Of a stretch of DNA of 54,866 nt, positions 44,501 through 54,211 are shown piece by piece. Source of the stretch: a bacterium. Its GTDB lineage: Bacteria > Cyanobacteriota > Vampirovibrionia > Gastranaerophilales > Gastranaerophilaceae. The number at the start of each line of letters is the position of its first letter. Position 1 is the stretch's first letter. The stretch spans positions 1 through 54,866 of the forward strand of contig JAFXXK010000021.1 of assembly GCA_017542305.1 (NCBI GenBank), in the 5' to 3' direction. Below the pieces are notes generated by a model. It did not search any database. It worked only from the letters and a program-made list of their open reading frames with translations, and was not told the DNA's origin. A program made the translations under genes and the position numbers.

Positions 44501-47500
44501 CGTAGTTTTCTACCGTACCATAGTTATTCGTATCACCGTAAACAGTTCCGACATTCTGTACCAAGCCTGCGTTTGCGATATCACCAGTAATATCTCCTGC
44601 GTTTGCAAGTACGCCGCCCTCGTTGTTAGTAACATCACCCTGAATATTGCCGCCTTCGTAGTTTTCTACCGTGCCATAGTTATTCGTATCACCGTAAACA
44701 GTTCCTGTATTATGTACCAAGCCTGCATTTGCGATATCACCCGTAATATCTCCTGCGTTTGCAAGTACGCCGCCCTCGTTGTTGGTAACATCACCCTGAA
44801 TATTACCGCCTTCGTAGTTTTCTACCGTACCATAGTTATTTGTATTGCCGTAAATTGTACCCGAATTTGAAACGGTTGCTCCGGCAGCGTTGGCAATAGC
44901 GCCTGTTATTGCACCTATGTTACCGATTACGGCACCTTCGTTATTGGTAATATTACCCTGAATATTGCCACCTTCGTAGTTTTCTACCGTACCATAGTTA
45001 TTTGTTTCGCCGTAAATTGTACCTGAATTTGAAACGGTTGCTCCTGCAGCATTGGCAATAGCGCCTGTAATTGCACCTATGTTACCGATTACGGCATTTT
45101 CGTTATTGGTAATATTTCCCTGAATATTACCGTCTTCGTAGTTTTCTACCGTACCATAGTTATTTGTTTCGCCGTATACAGTACCCTTATTTTGTACCAA
45201 GCCTGCATTTGCGATATCACCTGTAACATCGCCATCGTTAGCAAAAACGGCATTTTCGTTATTGGTAACATTTCCCTGAATATTTCCGCCATCGTAGTTA
45301 TCAACTCTGCCGAAGTTATTCGTTTCGCCATAAATTGTACCTATATTAGAAACATTTCCTGCATTTGCAATGTTGCCTGTAACATCACCGGCATTTGCAA
45401 GCGTTGCTCCTTCATTGTTAGTAATATCACCCTGAATATTGCCGCCTGCATAGTTATCTACTCTGCCGTAATTATTAACAGTATTGTAAATTATACCTGA
45501 ATTTACGACATTTCCGGCATTTGCGATAGCACCGGTTATAGCTCCGATATTTGATAATGAAGCACCTTCGTTATTGGTTATAGCGCCGGAAATATTTCCG
45601 TTAGAATAGTTTTCAATTTTTCCGGAATTGGATACCGCACCCGAAATAAGTCCGTCATTTGTAATTATTGCATCTGCGCTGCCATTTACAACATTTCCGG
45701 TAATTTTACCGTCTGAGTAGTTATCTACTCTGCCGTAATTTGTAACATCCGCAATTGTACCTGAATTTGTTACGTTACCTGCATTTGCTAATGCACCCGA
45801 AATATCACCGAAGTTTGCAATTGAACCACCGGAATTATTTGTTATAGCTTGTGTCAGGCTTCCCGTTCCGTAATTTTCCAATATTCCTGAGTTATTAATT
45901 GTGCTGTTTACGGTAGCCGCATTGCCAAGCTTGTTATCGGCATATATATTTATTGCACTCTGAGTAATAGTACCGCCGGCAGAAAAGTTTACTACGGCAT
46001 TGTTTCCGTCAGGATCAGTCTGAATATTTGTTACACCGTCACCTGTGATATTTTTTATTGTATCAGTACCATAAAGATTCAGAGTACCTCCGTTAGCAAC
46101 ATCAGCATCGGTATTATTTGCAAAAGCAACGTTTGTAAGATTTACGGTTCCGCCGTCATTTGTAATTGCCGTCTTAAATCCTGAAACTTCGGTTACATTA
46201 CTCAAGCTGAGTGTCTGCCCTGTAGTTAAGGATATACCTGCGTCACCTACGGTACTTCCGCCCGTAATTTTGTTGTAATTGCCGATAACGGATAAGCTTT
46301 CACCGCCAAGAGTCAGCGGATCAGCCGTCAAAGCGGGTTCATTTACAGGTAATGAATATACCTTTGTAGTAGCCGTAGATAAAATTGCAGTCTGCAAATT
46401 ACTAAACTCAAATTTCAGATAACCGTTTGAATTATCTACCAATGTGGCACCATCATATTTTTCAGTAGTATAAGTAATTAAATAACTGTCAATAATTGAA
46501 CTACCGGTAACATTAGAACCAAGCCCAAAATTGTCCTTCAGGTCACCGTTTGCAACAAGAACATACACAGGTACTTCAGTAGCATCTGCCAGAACATTCA
46601 GGCGATTAACAAGAATCTTACCGCCCGTAACGCTGTCCGCTGCGAAATTATCAGCTTTAGGAGTTGTCGCTAAGTTTACATCAATACCAATATTCATATT
46701 ATTGGTCAGGACAACATCGTGCAAATTAATATTATCGGTTAAGGTGTCATTAATAAATGACAGAGCTACGTCTGAAGTTGAGCTGTTTTTAATTGTGGTT
46801 ACACTTGACAGTAAACTGTCATCCGCAAGTTTCGACGAGCCGTTTACAACTTCAAAGACGGTTGTTGATACGGCTTTATTGAAGGTAACATCAGCTGTTG
46901 TATCCACCTGAGTTGTACCGTTTGCGCCACTGATAGTATAAGCTGTTTCACCGCCTGTCAGCACCAAAGTTCCGCCTGCGGTATTAACATTTTTGTCTGC
47001 TTCAGCTACAGAAGAAGTGAACGCAATTTTCTCTGCATTAGTTGTAAGTATTCCTGCATTAGTCAATGTTCCGTCAACCGTTACAGAGCCATCGCCGGAG
47101 TTAGTCCATTTGCTGCCTGCTTTATTTTCAAATATCGTTGCGGATACAGCACCTGTATTTACCAAAACATTTGTACCTGTAGTGGTATTAGTTACAGAAT
47201 ATGCAGTAACATCATTACTGTTAGCCGTTACATCAGAGAAGTTTACCGTACTTGCAGCGATTTCCGTTGCAATTTTGTTTGCGTTAGCACCACCGGTAAG
47301 ATTTAATGTACCGTTGTTTGTAATCTGCTGAGTCGAAGTATCATTTAGCACAAGATCGCTTGCATTTGAATTTAACGTACCCGTAACTATTATAGAATTT
47401 GCGGTAAGTTTTTTGCCTGCATCATTTGTAAATTCATTAGCAGTAGTTTTTTGTATAATATTTGCGGTAATATTTGCGCTGTTTTGAGTTATACCCGCAA

Positions 47501-50500
47501 GATTTACCGTACCCTTGTCTGCCGCAGAATTTGAAATTACCTGAGAATTTACTCCGCTCTTAAGATTTATAGTACCGTTATTTACAACACCTGCTTTCAA
47601 ATCACCGGCATTATCCATAGTTAAGGTATTATTTTCATTTACGTTAATTGTACCGCCTGTTTTACCGAAAGAATTTCCGTCAGCAACAACAACATTTGCG
47701 TTATAATCGGTTTCACCCAAAGTAAATGTTGAAACATTAATTGTTTTAGCTGTTACGTCAGCTTTAACATTTACATTTCTGTTAAAGATAACTGTACCGT
47801 CACCTGATACGGCATAATTCAAATCACCGCCGTCAGCTTCCTGAGAAAACAGGGTTAATTTACCAATATCAGAACCTTCGGCATTAACGGTTACGGCAGC
47901 ACCGATACCTGCAACATTTGCGTTCAGAGAACCGTTTTTTTCAACAGTTGTTGCCTGAGCAATCTGATTAATTACGGAAGTGTCAAATGTATTTTTAGTT
48001 TTAAGTACAACATCACCCGTAATTACTGTTGTACCGTCACCTGAAATACTGCTGTCAAGAGTTCCTCCGGTTAGTACCAAACCGCCTTCCGTATTATTTG
48101 TAATTCCGTCAGCGGTTGACACATCACCCAAATTAAGTATGCCGCTGTTTGTAACGGATTTTTGTATCAATGAACCTATAGTAGAAGTTCCGCCCGTAAC
48201 GGATGTTGTACCTGTTCCGTCGGTATCGATGATTTTTTCAATACTGTTAGTTCCGCTAAGAGCCAATGCCCCGCTGTTATCAATATCTGCGGCATCATTA
48301 TCGGTAAATACAACATTTTGAAGGTTTACAGTACCTTTACTTCCGTTGGTAATTGCAGGAGAAGAATGTCCTGACCATTCGGCAACATCATTTACATAAA
48401 CAGCCTGAGTAGTTGTTCCGGTACCCAATGTCATACCGTCATAATCGTTACCATGAATTTCTTTGTTTTCGCCTGTTATTGTCAGGCTCTGACCGACTAA
48501 TGTTCCAAGATTCTGTTCAACTTCTTCATTACCGTCAGGTAATATGTATACTTTTACATCGCCTGCTTTTACAACCGTTGTAGCAAGGGTATCCGTAGCT
48601 GACACGCCAAAGACAAGAATACCTTTATCCTCTGCAAGTGATGAAGATGATCCGTCAGCCCATTTACCAAAGTTTGAATAAGATACGGTGTACGAGTTCT
48701 CTACGCCGGTTGCTGTGGTTATGTTAGAAAGAATACTGTCGGACAATTTATAAACATCAGTAAATCTGTTATCATTTGTTAATGTAACATATGTGGTTTC
48801 ATCAGCACCGTCTGTCAAAATATGTATAGCATTTATTATGATGTTATGACCATCTGCCGTTAAATAGTTTTGTTCTGCTGATGTAGTCGGAATAAGAATC
48901 CTGTCTGTATTTGTATTTTCCAAATCGACATCTATACCGATATACATATCAGAATTATCTAAAGTAAGACTTTTTAAAGTATAATCATGACAAACTTCAT
49001 TAGAAAAACTTACATTAACGGGCGCATCAACAATAATATCCGAATCTATAATATCACTATACAGGTTTATTGTACTGTCACTATCCCCTGTCAATTTTGT
49101 ATCATAACCGACACCCCCGTCTATATGGTCGTACATATTTATCGTACCACCATCTTTAGCTTCAAGAGTAAGTGTTAGAGTATCACCATCGACAAATATT
49201 GCTTCATAGTTTTTATCACCTGTACCTATCTGAGTATAGTTGCCTTGGAATGTTGAAATACCATCACCTACAGACCCGTCAGCAATGATACTTAAATCCT
49301 TAGTCGTATATATAGCACCGCCTTGTGCCGCAGAGGTTTGAGAAGTTGCGTGGTTATCTATGAATTTTGAATTAATAATACCATTGGTTATAGTTCCGTC
49401 GTTAACTATTGCACCGCCATAGACATTTCCGTTAGCATTTGTTGCATAGTTACCCGTAAAGTCGCCTGTGATATAACCGATTTCGGCACCCGCTCTGTTG
49501 TATATAGCACCGCCGCCAGACAGAGAATCATCTATGTTGGCAGGATTATCGGATGTTGCAGATATAATTGCATAGTTTTCTGTAAAGTCACCCTCAATAT
49601 TGCCGATTGTACCTGCATAATTATAAATAGCACCGCCGCCTGCAGAATATGCTTTAACTAATCCTGAACCTGAAGCAGCAGCCGATATAATTGCATAGTT
49701 ACCTGTAAAATTACCGTCAATATTGCTCATATCAGCCATACAATTAAAAATGGCACCGCCGCCTGCTCTTGAAGCATCTGCATCGGAATCACTGTTAGAA
49801 GTTGCCGATATAATTGCGTAGTTTTCTGTAAAATCACCTTGTATATCACCAATATCACTTTGGTGTGCGTAGATTGCACCGCCGCCTGAAAGGATGGATT
49901 TTGCAAAGTCGGAACCTGACGAAACAGCTGATATATTGGTGTAGTTACGAGTAAAGTCACCATTTATATCACCTATCTCACCACTATGACCGAAAATAGC
50001 ACCGCCACCCGACTGCTGAGGTTGGGCGTATGTTGCAGCTTCTGTAGCTGTCGCTGATATGTCGGAATGGTTTCCTGTAAAATCACCCTCAATATTGCCG
50101 ATTGTACCATTATAATTATAAATTGCACCGCCACCCGAAGAATAATCCCTTGCAAAATCCGAGCCTGAAGACTCAGCAGACACAACGGTATAGTTATCTA
50201 TAAAGTTACCTACTATATCACCCATTTCATTATCATTGAAAATAGCACCACCGCCCGAATTAGTGTTATCTGCGAATGTAGCAGTTGTTTGAGCCTCCGC
50301 TGATATAACGGAGTAGTTACCTTCAAAGTCTGCTGTTATATCACCTATTTCACCATTCATTTCAATATAGATAGCACCACCGCCGGAAGTTGAAGCATCT
50401 GCATCTTCAGTACCTGAAGAAACAACGGAAACATTGGTATAGTTACCTGTAAATTTGCCTGCGACGTTACCTATCTCACTTACAGAGTAGATGGCACCGC

Positions 50501-53500
50501 CGCCTGACTGCCCGGCACCGGCACATTCAGAACCTGAAGACAATGCTGATACATTGGCATAGTTTTCTGTAAAATCACCTGTAATATCACCTATCGTACC
50601 AACATATTGGTAAATTGCACCGCCGCCTGCTCTTGAAGCATCTGCATCGGAATCACTGTTAGAAGTTGCCGATATAATTGCGTAGTTTTCTGTAAAATCA
50701 CCTTTAATTTCAGCAATTTCAGCAAAATCACTGTTGTAAATAGCCCCACCACCCGAAAGATCAGAATTGGCAGTACCGTCACCGGAAGAAGTTGCAGATA
50801 CATTTGTATAGTTACCAATAAAATCAGCTGTAATAACGCCGATTGTTTTACTATTGTAAATGGCACCGCCACCCGCAAGGTTACCGTCTGCTACTGATGA
50901 ACCTGCGGAATCTACTGACGAAATTGCATAGTTGTTCAGAAAGTTACCGGTGATATTGCCCATTGTACCGTTATTACGAATTGCGCCACCGCCGGAATAG
51001 TATGTATCTGCTTCTGTGGCAGTTTCTTCGGCAATCGCTGATACAATAGTATAGTTACCTGTAAAGTCACCTGTAATATTACCCATTTCACCGAAATTAT
51101 TGTTAATAGCACCGCCGCCCGACTGCTCGGCATCTGCACTTCCATCTCCTGATGCTGTTGCTGATACAATAGCATAGTTACCTATAAAATCGCCTGTAAC
51201 ATTGCCCATTTTAGCATCAGAATCTTTAAGGAAAATAGCACCACCACCCGATGCGTATGCATTAACATCTCCTGAACCTGAAGATGTTGCTGATACAGTG
51301 GCATAGTTACCAATAAAGTCGCCTTCAACATTATCCATTTTAGCAGCATTAAAAATAGCACCGCCGCCGGAAGTTGAAGCATCTGCATCTTCTGAACCTG
51401 AAGAAACCGCTGATATATTGGCATGGTTTTCAACAAAATCACCTGTAACAGAGGATATTGTTCCGCCGGCGGAATTGCTTATTGCACCGCCGCTTTCTTC
51501 CGCAGTGTTGTTACTGAATACGGAATCAGATATATTTAATTTACCGCCAACGTTAACAATAACATCTTTTCCGTTTTTCAATTCGGTATTTGAGATATTC
51601 AGAACCGAATTAGCATCTAAGTCAAACCCTTTATGACCGTCAAAATTAATTGAAGAACGGTTGTCGCCTGACTTAACCCCGTTAATATTTACCGTTCCCT
51701 TTGTTGTGGTAAGATCAACCGTCAAATCATACTGATTAGAAGAGTCTGCAAAGTTGAAGTTTTTTGCAAAATCTGTTTCCGCTCTGTTTACAACATATAA
51801 AGTATCAGCCGGAGTTACTGAAGAACCGCTTTCATCTCTCAAATATTTAACTACAATACTATCATTAGTTGTATCTGTTGTATCAAGTACAAACTTACCT
51901 ATCTTATTAATATATTCTTCATGAGCATTTAAAACATCATCCCAAGCGGTATTTTCGGTTACTTCATCATAAGTCAGGGATGTAGTTGTATGATGAAGTA
52001 CTTTTTCTGCTGCTGCATCTGTCGATAAAGCTAAATGCAAATTGTTATTCGGAGTTTTTAATAATTGAATTTTCTCTGTATCCTCAGTAATATCCCCTGC
52101 AACAATATTAAATCCGTCAATAGTAATAGTACCTGCTGAAGCATTTGTTGTGGCGATGGCATCAGCAGTTTCTGTTTCCGCATTAATATCTAAAGTCCAT
52201 TTTGCATTTGCATTAATATTAAGAGATACTAAATCCCATTGATGGTAATTATTATCTGCTAAATTCATATTAATATCTACATTGTCAGCAACTACATTTG
52301 ACCTTTTAATTTCATTATATAAGTTCATTGTACCGGTATTATCACCTGTCAAACGTGTAGTATAACCGGTTGAACCGCTAATGTAATCATATAGATTAAT
52401 TGTACCGCCGTTTTTAGCTTCAATAGTAAGGATTCTTGTGGCACCGCTTACCCATACTGCTTCATAGAGTTTTGTATCTCCATATTTTATGTAATTTCCT
52501 TTGAATGTAGAAATACCATCACCAATAGAGCCGTCTGCAATGATACTTAGATTTTTATTTGTGTATATCGCAGCTCCACCGGCATCAGTATCAGAAATTG
52601 CTTTATTGCCTATAAATTTAGAATTTATAATACCGTTTGTTATAGTACCAAAGTTAGTTATTGCAGCTCCAATTGCTACACTTGAACCTGTTGCTGTATT
52701 GCCTTCAAAAGTCGAACCTTCTATTTTATTTATGCTTGCAACAGTGCCACCATAGTTTACTATGCCACCATATACCGTTGTACCAGATAAGGTATTATTC
52801 TTAAAATCCCCTGTAATATTATTAATACGAGAATATTGGTTAAATATAACACCATATACTGTCTTACCGGATAATTGATTATTTTCGAAATTACCGGAAA
52901 TATTACCAATAGTAGAAAATTGTCCTGAAGTTGCTTGGGATGAATCAACCATATTTGAAATTATACCGGCAAGAGTTCCATTAGCGCACTCTGCCGTATT
53001 ATTTCTAAAATTTCCTGTAATATTACCGATAGTTGATACTGAAGTATTACTAATAACACTCCCTGAAAGATATGTACTCGGAGAGATTGCGGTATTGTTT
53101 TCAAAATTACCGGAAATATTTCCTATACTAGCTTCTTCATTATAGATTGCACCACCATAAAGCCAAGCCCCTGTTGCAGAATTACCTAAAAAATCTGATG
53201 ATATATTCTGAATACTTGAATTTTCATTATAAATTTGTCCTAATGCCCAATAAGTGGAATTTAAAGTATTTCCAACAAATTTCCCGCTGATATTAGCGAT
53301 AGAAGCCCCGCCGGAGTTGTTAATGCCCACACCATAAACATGAGAGCCTTCTCCAGCATTGTTTACAATATTTGCATTTATATTTCCTATTGTAGCACCT
53401 GAACTATTACTTATTGCAGCACCGACATTAGAAGTACTATTGCCATAAAAAGTTACATTTGATATTCCGGTAATATTTGCAGACGCACCTGAGTTACTTA

Positions 53501-53978
53501 TAGCTCCACCGCTGGTATTAGCCTGATTATTACTAAAGACAGTATCAGATACAGTTAACGTTCCTGCATTGTTTACACCCCCCCCGCTAGCTGATGTAAC
53601 AAAACCGTTAATGGAACTGTTCACCGTATAATCGGTAACAGCCTTGCCATCACCACTAACAGTTACGGAACCGATATTTTTTAATATGAGAGTTTGACCT
53701 GAAGCTACACTTACACCAGAATTACCATTGCCGTTGATACCGTATTTATTAGTTGCTCCTCCGTCAATTGTAAGAGTTGCATTTTCACCACCCATTGCAC
53801 CCAATGCTGAGGTGACATTTTGCGCTGACGGAAGAATAAATTCCCTTGGAGTAACCGTATCCGAAATTGCTTCCTGTATATTTACATAATCCGCTCTGGC
53901 AACATTTGGATTTGCAAACATGCAAACAACCGCAACCGCTAACATTAATTTCTTTGTAGCAAAAGATCTCTTCTTCAT
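41511..53978 (-). CDS. Giant repeat-rich autotransporter (about 4155 residues)
   Basis: This is a type Va-like surface protein. A signal peptide (KKLMLAVAVVCMFANPNVARA) is followed by a beta-helix-type passenger of Gly/Asn/Thr-rich repeats. These include an array of GGGAI units (residues about 827-1521), an Asn-Asn-Gly/Tyr-Gly array (about 2794-3213) and a low-complexity Asn/Gly/Thr array (about 3380-3530). An autotransporter beta-barrel follows (about 3794-4050, starting near GMWNKPYTSWE and ending VALSAGFRWTL). About 105 Lys/Ser-rich residues come after the barrel, which is unusual. ATG 53978 is preferred to ATG 54002: AGAGGG lies five bases before it, and the promoter would leave 54002 a leader of only nine bases. 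Adhesion is inferred. Confidence 0.9.
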   Translation of the reverse strand: MKKRSFATKKLMLAVAVVCMFANPNVARADYVNIQEAISDTVTPREFILPSAQNVTSALGAMGGENATLTIDGGATNKYGINGNGNSGVSVASGQTLILKNIGSVTVSGDGKAVTDYTVNSSINGFVTSASGGGVNNAGTLTVSDTVFSNNQANTSGGAISNSGASANITGISNVTFYGNSTSNVGAAISNSSGATIGNINANIVNNAGEGSHVYGVGINNSGGASIANISGKFVGNTLNSTYWALGQIYNENSSIQNISSDFLGNSATGAWLYGGAIYNEEASIGNISGNFENNTAISPSTYLSGSVISNTSVSTIGNITGNFRNNTAECANGTLAGIISNMVDSSQATSGQFSTIGNISGNFENNQLSGKTVYGVIFNQYSRINNITGDFKNNTLSGTTVYGGIVNYGGTVASINKIEGSTFEGNTATGSSVAIGAAITNFGTITNGIINSKFIGNKAISDTDAGGAAIYTNKNLSIIADGSIGDGISTFKGNYIKYGDTKLYEAVWVSGATRILTIEAKNGGTINLYDYISGSTGYTTRLTGDNTGTMNLYNEIKRSNVVADNVDINMNLADNNYHQWDLVSLNINANAKWTLDINAETETADAIATTNASAGTITIDGFNIVAGDITEDTEKIQLLKTPNNNLHLALSTDAAAEKVLHHTTTSLTYDEVTENTAWDDVLNAHEEYINKIGKFVLDTTDTTNDSIVVKYLRDESGSSVTPADTLYVVNRAETDFAKNFNFADSSNQYDLTVDLTTTKGTVNINGVKSGDNRSSINFDGHKGFDLDANSVLNISNTELKNGKDVIVNVGGKLNISDSVFSNNTAEESGGAISNSAGGTISSVTGDFVENHANISAVSSGSEDADASTSGGGAIFNAAKMDNVEGDFIGNYATVSATSSGSGDVNAYASGGGAIFLKDSDAKMGNVTGDFIGNYAIVSATASGDGSADAEQSGGGAINNNFGEMGNITGDFTGNYTIVSAIAEETATEADTYYSGGGAIRNNGTMGNITGNFLNNYAISSVDSAGSSVADGNLAGGGAIYNSKTIGVITADFIGNYTNVSATSSGDGTANSDLSGGGAIYNSDFAEIAEIKGDFTENYAIISATSNSDSDADASRAGGGAIYQYVGTIGDITGDFTENYANVSALSSGSECAGAGQSGGGAIYSVSEIGNVAGKFTGNYTNVSVVSSGTEDADASTSGGGAIYIEMNGEIGDITADFEGNYSVISAEAQTTATFADNTNSGGGAIFNDNEMGDIVGNFIDNYTVVSAESSGSDFARDYSSGGGAIYNYNGTIGNIEGDFTGNHSDISATATEAATYAQPQQSGGGAIFGHSGEIGDINGDFTRNYTNISAVSSGSDFAKSILSGGGAIYAHQSDIGDIQGDFTENYAIISATSNSDSDADASRAGGGAIFNCMADMSNIDGNFTGNYAIISAAASGSGLVKAYSAGGGAIYNYAGTIGNIEGDFTENYAIISATSDNPANIDDSLSGGGAIYNRAGAEIGYITGDFTGNYATNANGNVYGGAIVNDGTITNGIINSKFIDNHATSQTSAAQGGAIYTTKDLSIIADGSVGDGISTFQGNYTQIGTGDKNYEAIFVDGDTLTLTLEAKDGGTINMYDHIDGGVGYDTKLTGDSDSTINLYSDIIDSDIIVDAPVNVSFSNEVCHDYTLKSLTLDNSDMYIGIDVDLENTNTDRILIPTTSAEQNYLTADGHNIIINAIHILTDGADETTYVTLTNDNRFTDVYKLSDSILSNITTATGVENSYTVSYSNFGKWADGSSSSLAEDKGILVFGVSATDTLATTVVKAGDVKVYILPDGNEEVEQNLGTLVGQSLTITGENKEIHGNDYDGMTLGTGTTTQAVYVNDVAEWSGHSSPAITNGSKGTVNLQNVVFTDNDAADIDNSGALALSGTNSIEKIIDTDGTGTTSVTGGTSTIGSLIQKSVTNSGILNLGDVSTADGITNNTEGGLVLTGGTLDSSISGDGTTVITGDVVLKTKNTFDTSVINQIAQATTVEKNGSLNANVAGIGAAVTVNAEGSDIGKLTLFSQEADGGDLNYAVSGDGTVIFNRNVNVKADVTAKTINVSTFTLGETDYNANVVVADGNSFGKTGGTINVNENNTLTMDNAGDLKAGVVNNGTINLKSGVNSQVISNSAADKGTVNLAGITQNSANITANIIQKTTANEFTNDAGKKLTANSIIVTGTLNSNASDLVLNDTSTQQITNNGTLNLTGGANANKIATEIAASTVNFSDVTANSNDVTAYSVTNTTTGTNVLVNTGAVSATIFENKAGSKWTNSGDGSVTVDGTLTNAGILTTNAEKIAFTSSVAEADKNVNTAGGTLVLTGGETAYTISGANGTTQVDTTADVTFNKAVSTTVFEVVNGSSKLADDSLLSSVTTIKNSSTSDVALSFINDTLTDNINLHDVVLTNNMNIGIDVNLATTPKADNFAADSVTGGKILVNRLNVLADATEVPVYVLVANGDLKDNFGLGSNVTGSSIIDSYLITYTTEKYDGATLVDNSNGYLKFEFSNLQTAILSTATTKVYSLPVNEPALTADPLTLGGESLSVIGNYNKITGGSTVGDAGISLTTGQTLSLSNVTEVSGFKTAITNDGGTVNLTNVAFANNTDADVANGGTLNLYGTDTIKNITGDGVTNIQTDPDGNNAVVNFSAGGTITQSAINIYADNKLGNAATVNSTINNSGILENYGTGSLTQAITNNSGGSIANFGDISGALANAGNVTNSGTIADVTNYGRVDNYSDGKITGNVVNGSADAIITNDGLISGAVSNSGKIENYSNGNISGAITNNEGASLSNIGAITGAIANAGNVVNSGIIYNTVNNYGRVDNYAGGNIQGDITNNEGATLANAGDVTGNIANAGNVSNIGTIYGETNNFGRVDNYDGGNIQGNVTNNENAVFANDGDVTGDIANAGLVQNKGTVYGETNNYGTVENYEDGNIQGNITNNENAVIGNIGAITGAIANAAGATVSNSGTIYGETNNYGTVENYEGGNIQGNITNNEGAVIGNIGAITGAIANAAGATVSNSGTIYGNTNNYGTVENYEGGNIQGDVTNNEGGVLANAGDITGDIANAGLVHNTGTVYGDTNNYGTVENYEGGNIQGDVTNNEGGVLANAGDITGDIANAGLVQNVGTVYGDTNNYGTVENYEGGNIQGDITNNEGGVIGNAGAITGAIANAAGATVSNTGTIYGNTQNDGTLENYASGIITGDITSTSLFVNDGSVINNSVANSGELINNNLIETAIMTNTGAGDVTNNATVSATTLTNSANWDNGANGTISAENLTNEEGGTLITDAGNITMTTGNAITNDGTLKFTAGTNVNNITGKGETVISGTVINDSANISNNLSVTSDGDFTNNNGNVGGTGKNIVNDGVLTNNGNMSGNITNNNTMTNNDYMKGNITNNDTFTNNGTVGNAYYRPYTTVTNSENGQIINNAQIMGIVKNAGNIDNSGNIVGRVNNSGTIDNRNLISGVLNNSGTVNNTGRLTYLINNEGEINNTKNGTLVGSINNKKSGVINTTLKGLVGDDILNKGNIHYTTSGSTFVNIRGNGTVHLDGDGTTTLNNNLYGNTLSLNNGNLIFGKNKDISEGGFIANGGNIVNVVNGKLTTYKLGNTLVAKNTGIDGIDFDLSTLSSDKFIGNYTGSAKFMIDRVCVSGNTMEDYIKIHLSDTTKIAKNNLQVKNQDLPEILTPIRWLKGEINDNYLIYEGRGNGYNDFNPAVMAPAVAAQVGGYNAQLEAFQHGFYHMNSYTKYAASQRLSAENYNKVAIEDNNITVVPQPENPLTDKGMWNKPYTSWETVHLGHGPKVNSFAYGNFFGGDTELVNIGHGFKGVLSAFIGYNGNHMSYDGISMDMQGGTLGITGTAYKGNFFTGITASTGGSGVEASTPYGTDHFGMINAGVANKTGYNWEIKGGRLIVQPTLLVGYTFVNTFDYRNSAGAKIESDPYSSIQIMPELKVIGNTKSGWQPYASVGMVYNIGVGNRTITANDVKLPQLSNRAYVQYGVGVQRSWAERFTGYLQAMVRNGGRNGVALSAGFRWTLGKDYHENSQPDKSKISGYDNSSVKTQKYVKQTSAEQQPNVVKKTYKKQGFFSKLLSFMQSSSKQQTVHTNGDKKVIKKLTDYEKKHLESTIRAKNNKALSKTNLY
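43380..43850 (-). repeat. Short Asn/Gly/Thr repeats in the autotransporter stalk
   Basis: Degenerate units of about 12-20 residues such as GNITNNDTFTNNGT and VNNSGTIDNRNLISG follow each other. They are part of the coding sequence and probably one beta-helix rung each. Confidence 0.7.
44343..45600 (-). repeat. Tandem array of 156/162-bp units in the autotransporter
   Basis: Seven clear copies of a 52- or 54-residue unit contain GNIQG[DN][IV]TNNE, A[IN]AN, GT[IV]YG[DEN]TNNYG and VENYE. Anchor positions of the repeated CCCTGAATATT are 44482, 44638, 44794, 44956, 45118, 45274 and 45430, giving periods of 156 or 162. Neighbouring units differ at few positions (for example 44482 and 44638). Degenerate copies flank both ends. 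Confidence 0.9.
49753..49840. repeat. 88-bp perfect direct repeat, copy 1
   Basis: This stretch is identical to 50617-50704, which lies 864 bp away, about seven repeat units. It encodes ENYAIISATSNSDSDADAS and RAGGGAI. Surrounding units are far more diverged. Confidence 0.92.
50617..50704. repeat. 88-bp perfect direct repeat, copy 2
   Basis: It is identical over all 88 bases to 49753-49840. The flanks diverge at once on the 3' side of the plus strand (TAATTT versus GTATAT). Confidence 0.92.
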
Positions 53979-54017
53979 ATTATCCCTCTTAGATTTAGCC
54001 ATTCTCTCTTTAATAAA

Positions 54018-54046
54018 ATTATAGCACTAAGATATATATTTGTTAT
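54018..54046 (-). promoter_or_regulatory. Promoter of the autotransporter gene
   Basis: On the minus strand ATAACA (54046-54041), a 17-base spacer and a perfect TATAAT (54023-54018) predict a start near 54011. This leaves a leader of about 32 bases before ATG 53978, with AGAGGG in it. Confidence 0.55.
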
Positions 54047-54164
54047 TAAAAAATGGATTTTAACAATGATTTATTAATTTTAAATCTTAAAAATACTTAA
54101 AAATACAATACCTAACATATATATAAGAAGGTTAGATACTTTAACATTTGTTAACAATAAATAA

Positions 54165-54211
54165 GCTTACAACCGTAGGCACGTTTTATGCGAGCGAAAC
54201 AAGACCGGCCC
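54165..54211. other. GC-rich 47-base intergenic island of unknown nature
   Basis: The stretch from CTTACAACCGTAGGCACG to CAAGACCGGCCC has a base composition unlike the AT-rich sequence around it. It begins directly after the stop codon of the 54212-54700 gene. It has no T run or obvious stem. It could be a dispersed repeat, part of a structured RNA end, or the remnant of another gene. Confidence 0.35.

Larger units (their letters stand above)
49417..51500 (-). repeat. Tandem array of about 17 GGGAI units in the autotransporter
   Basis: About 17 units averaging 41 residues (122 bp) fit the pattern SGGGAI[YF]N...IG[ND]I.GDFTGNYA..SA.SSGS. Sixteen contain GGGAI exactly, with SGGAI and YGGAI at the ends. 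The AVSA/SGS part varies most; the GGGAI and GDF.NY parts are constant. The layout resembles chlamydial polymorphic (Pmp) and other GGA-I passenger repeats, though units here are longer. Confidence 0.9.

Noticed and set aside
44343-51500. A possible CRISPR array
   Set aside because: The repeats are long, in frame with a coding sequence, lack unique spacers of constant size, and have no cas genes nearby.
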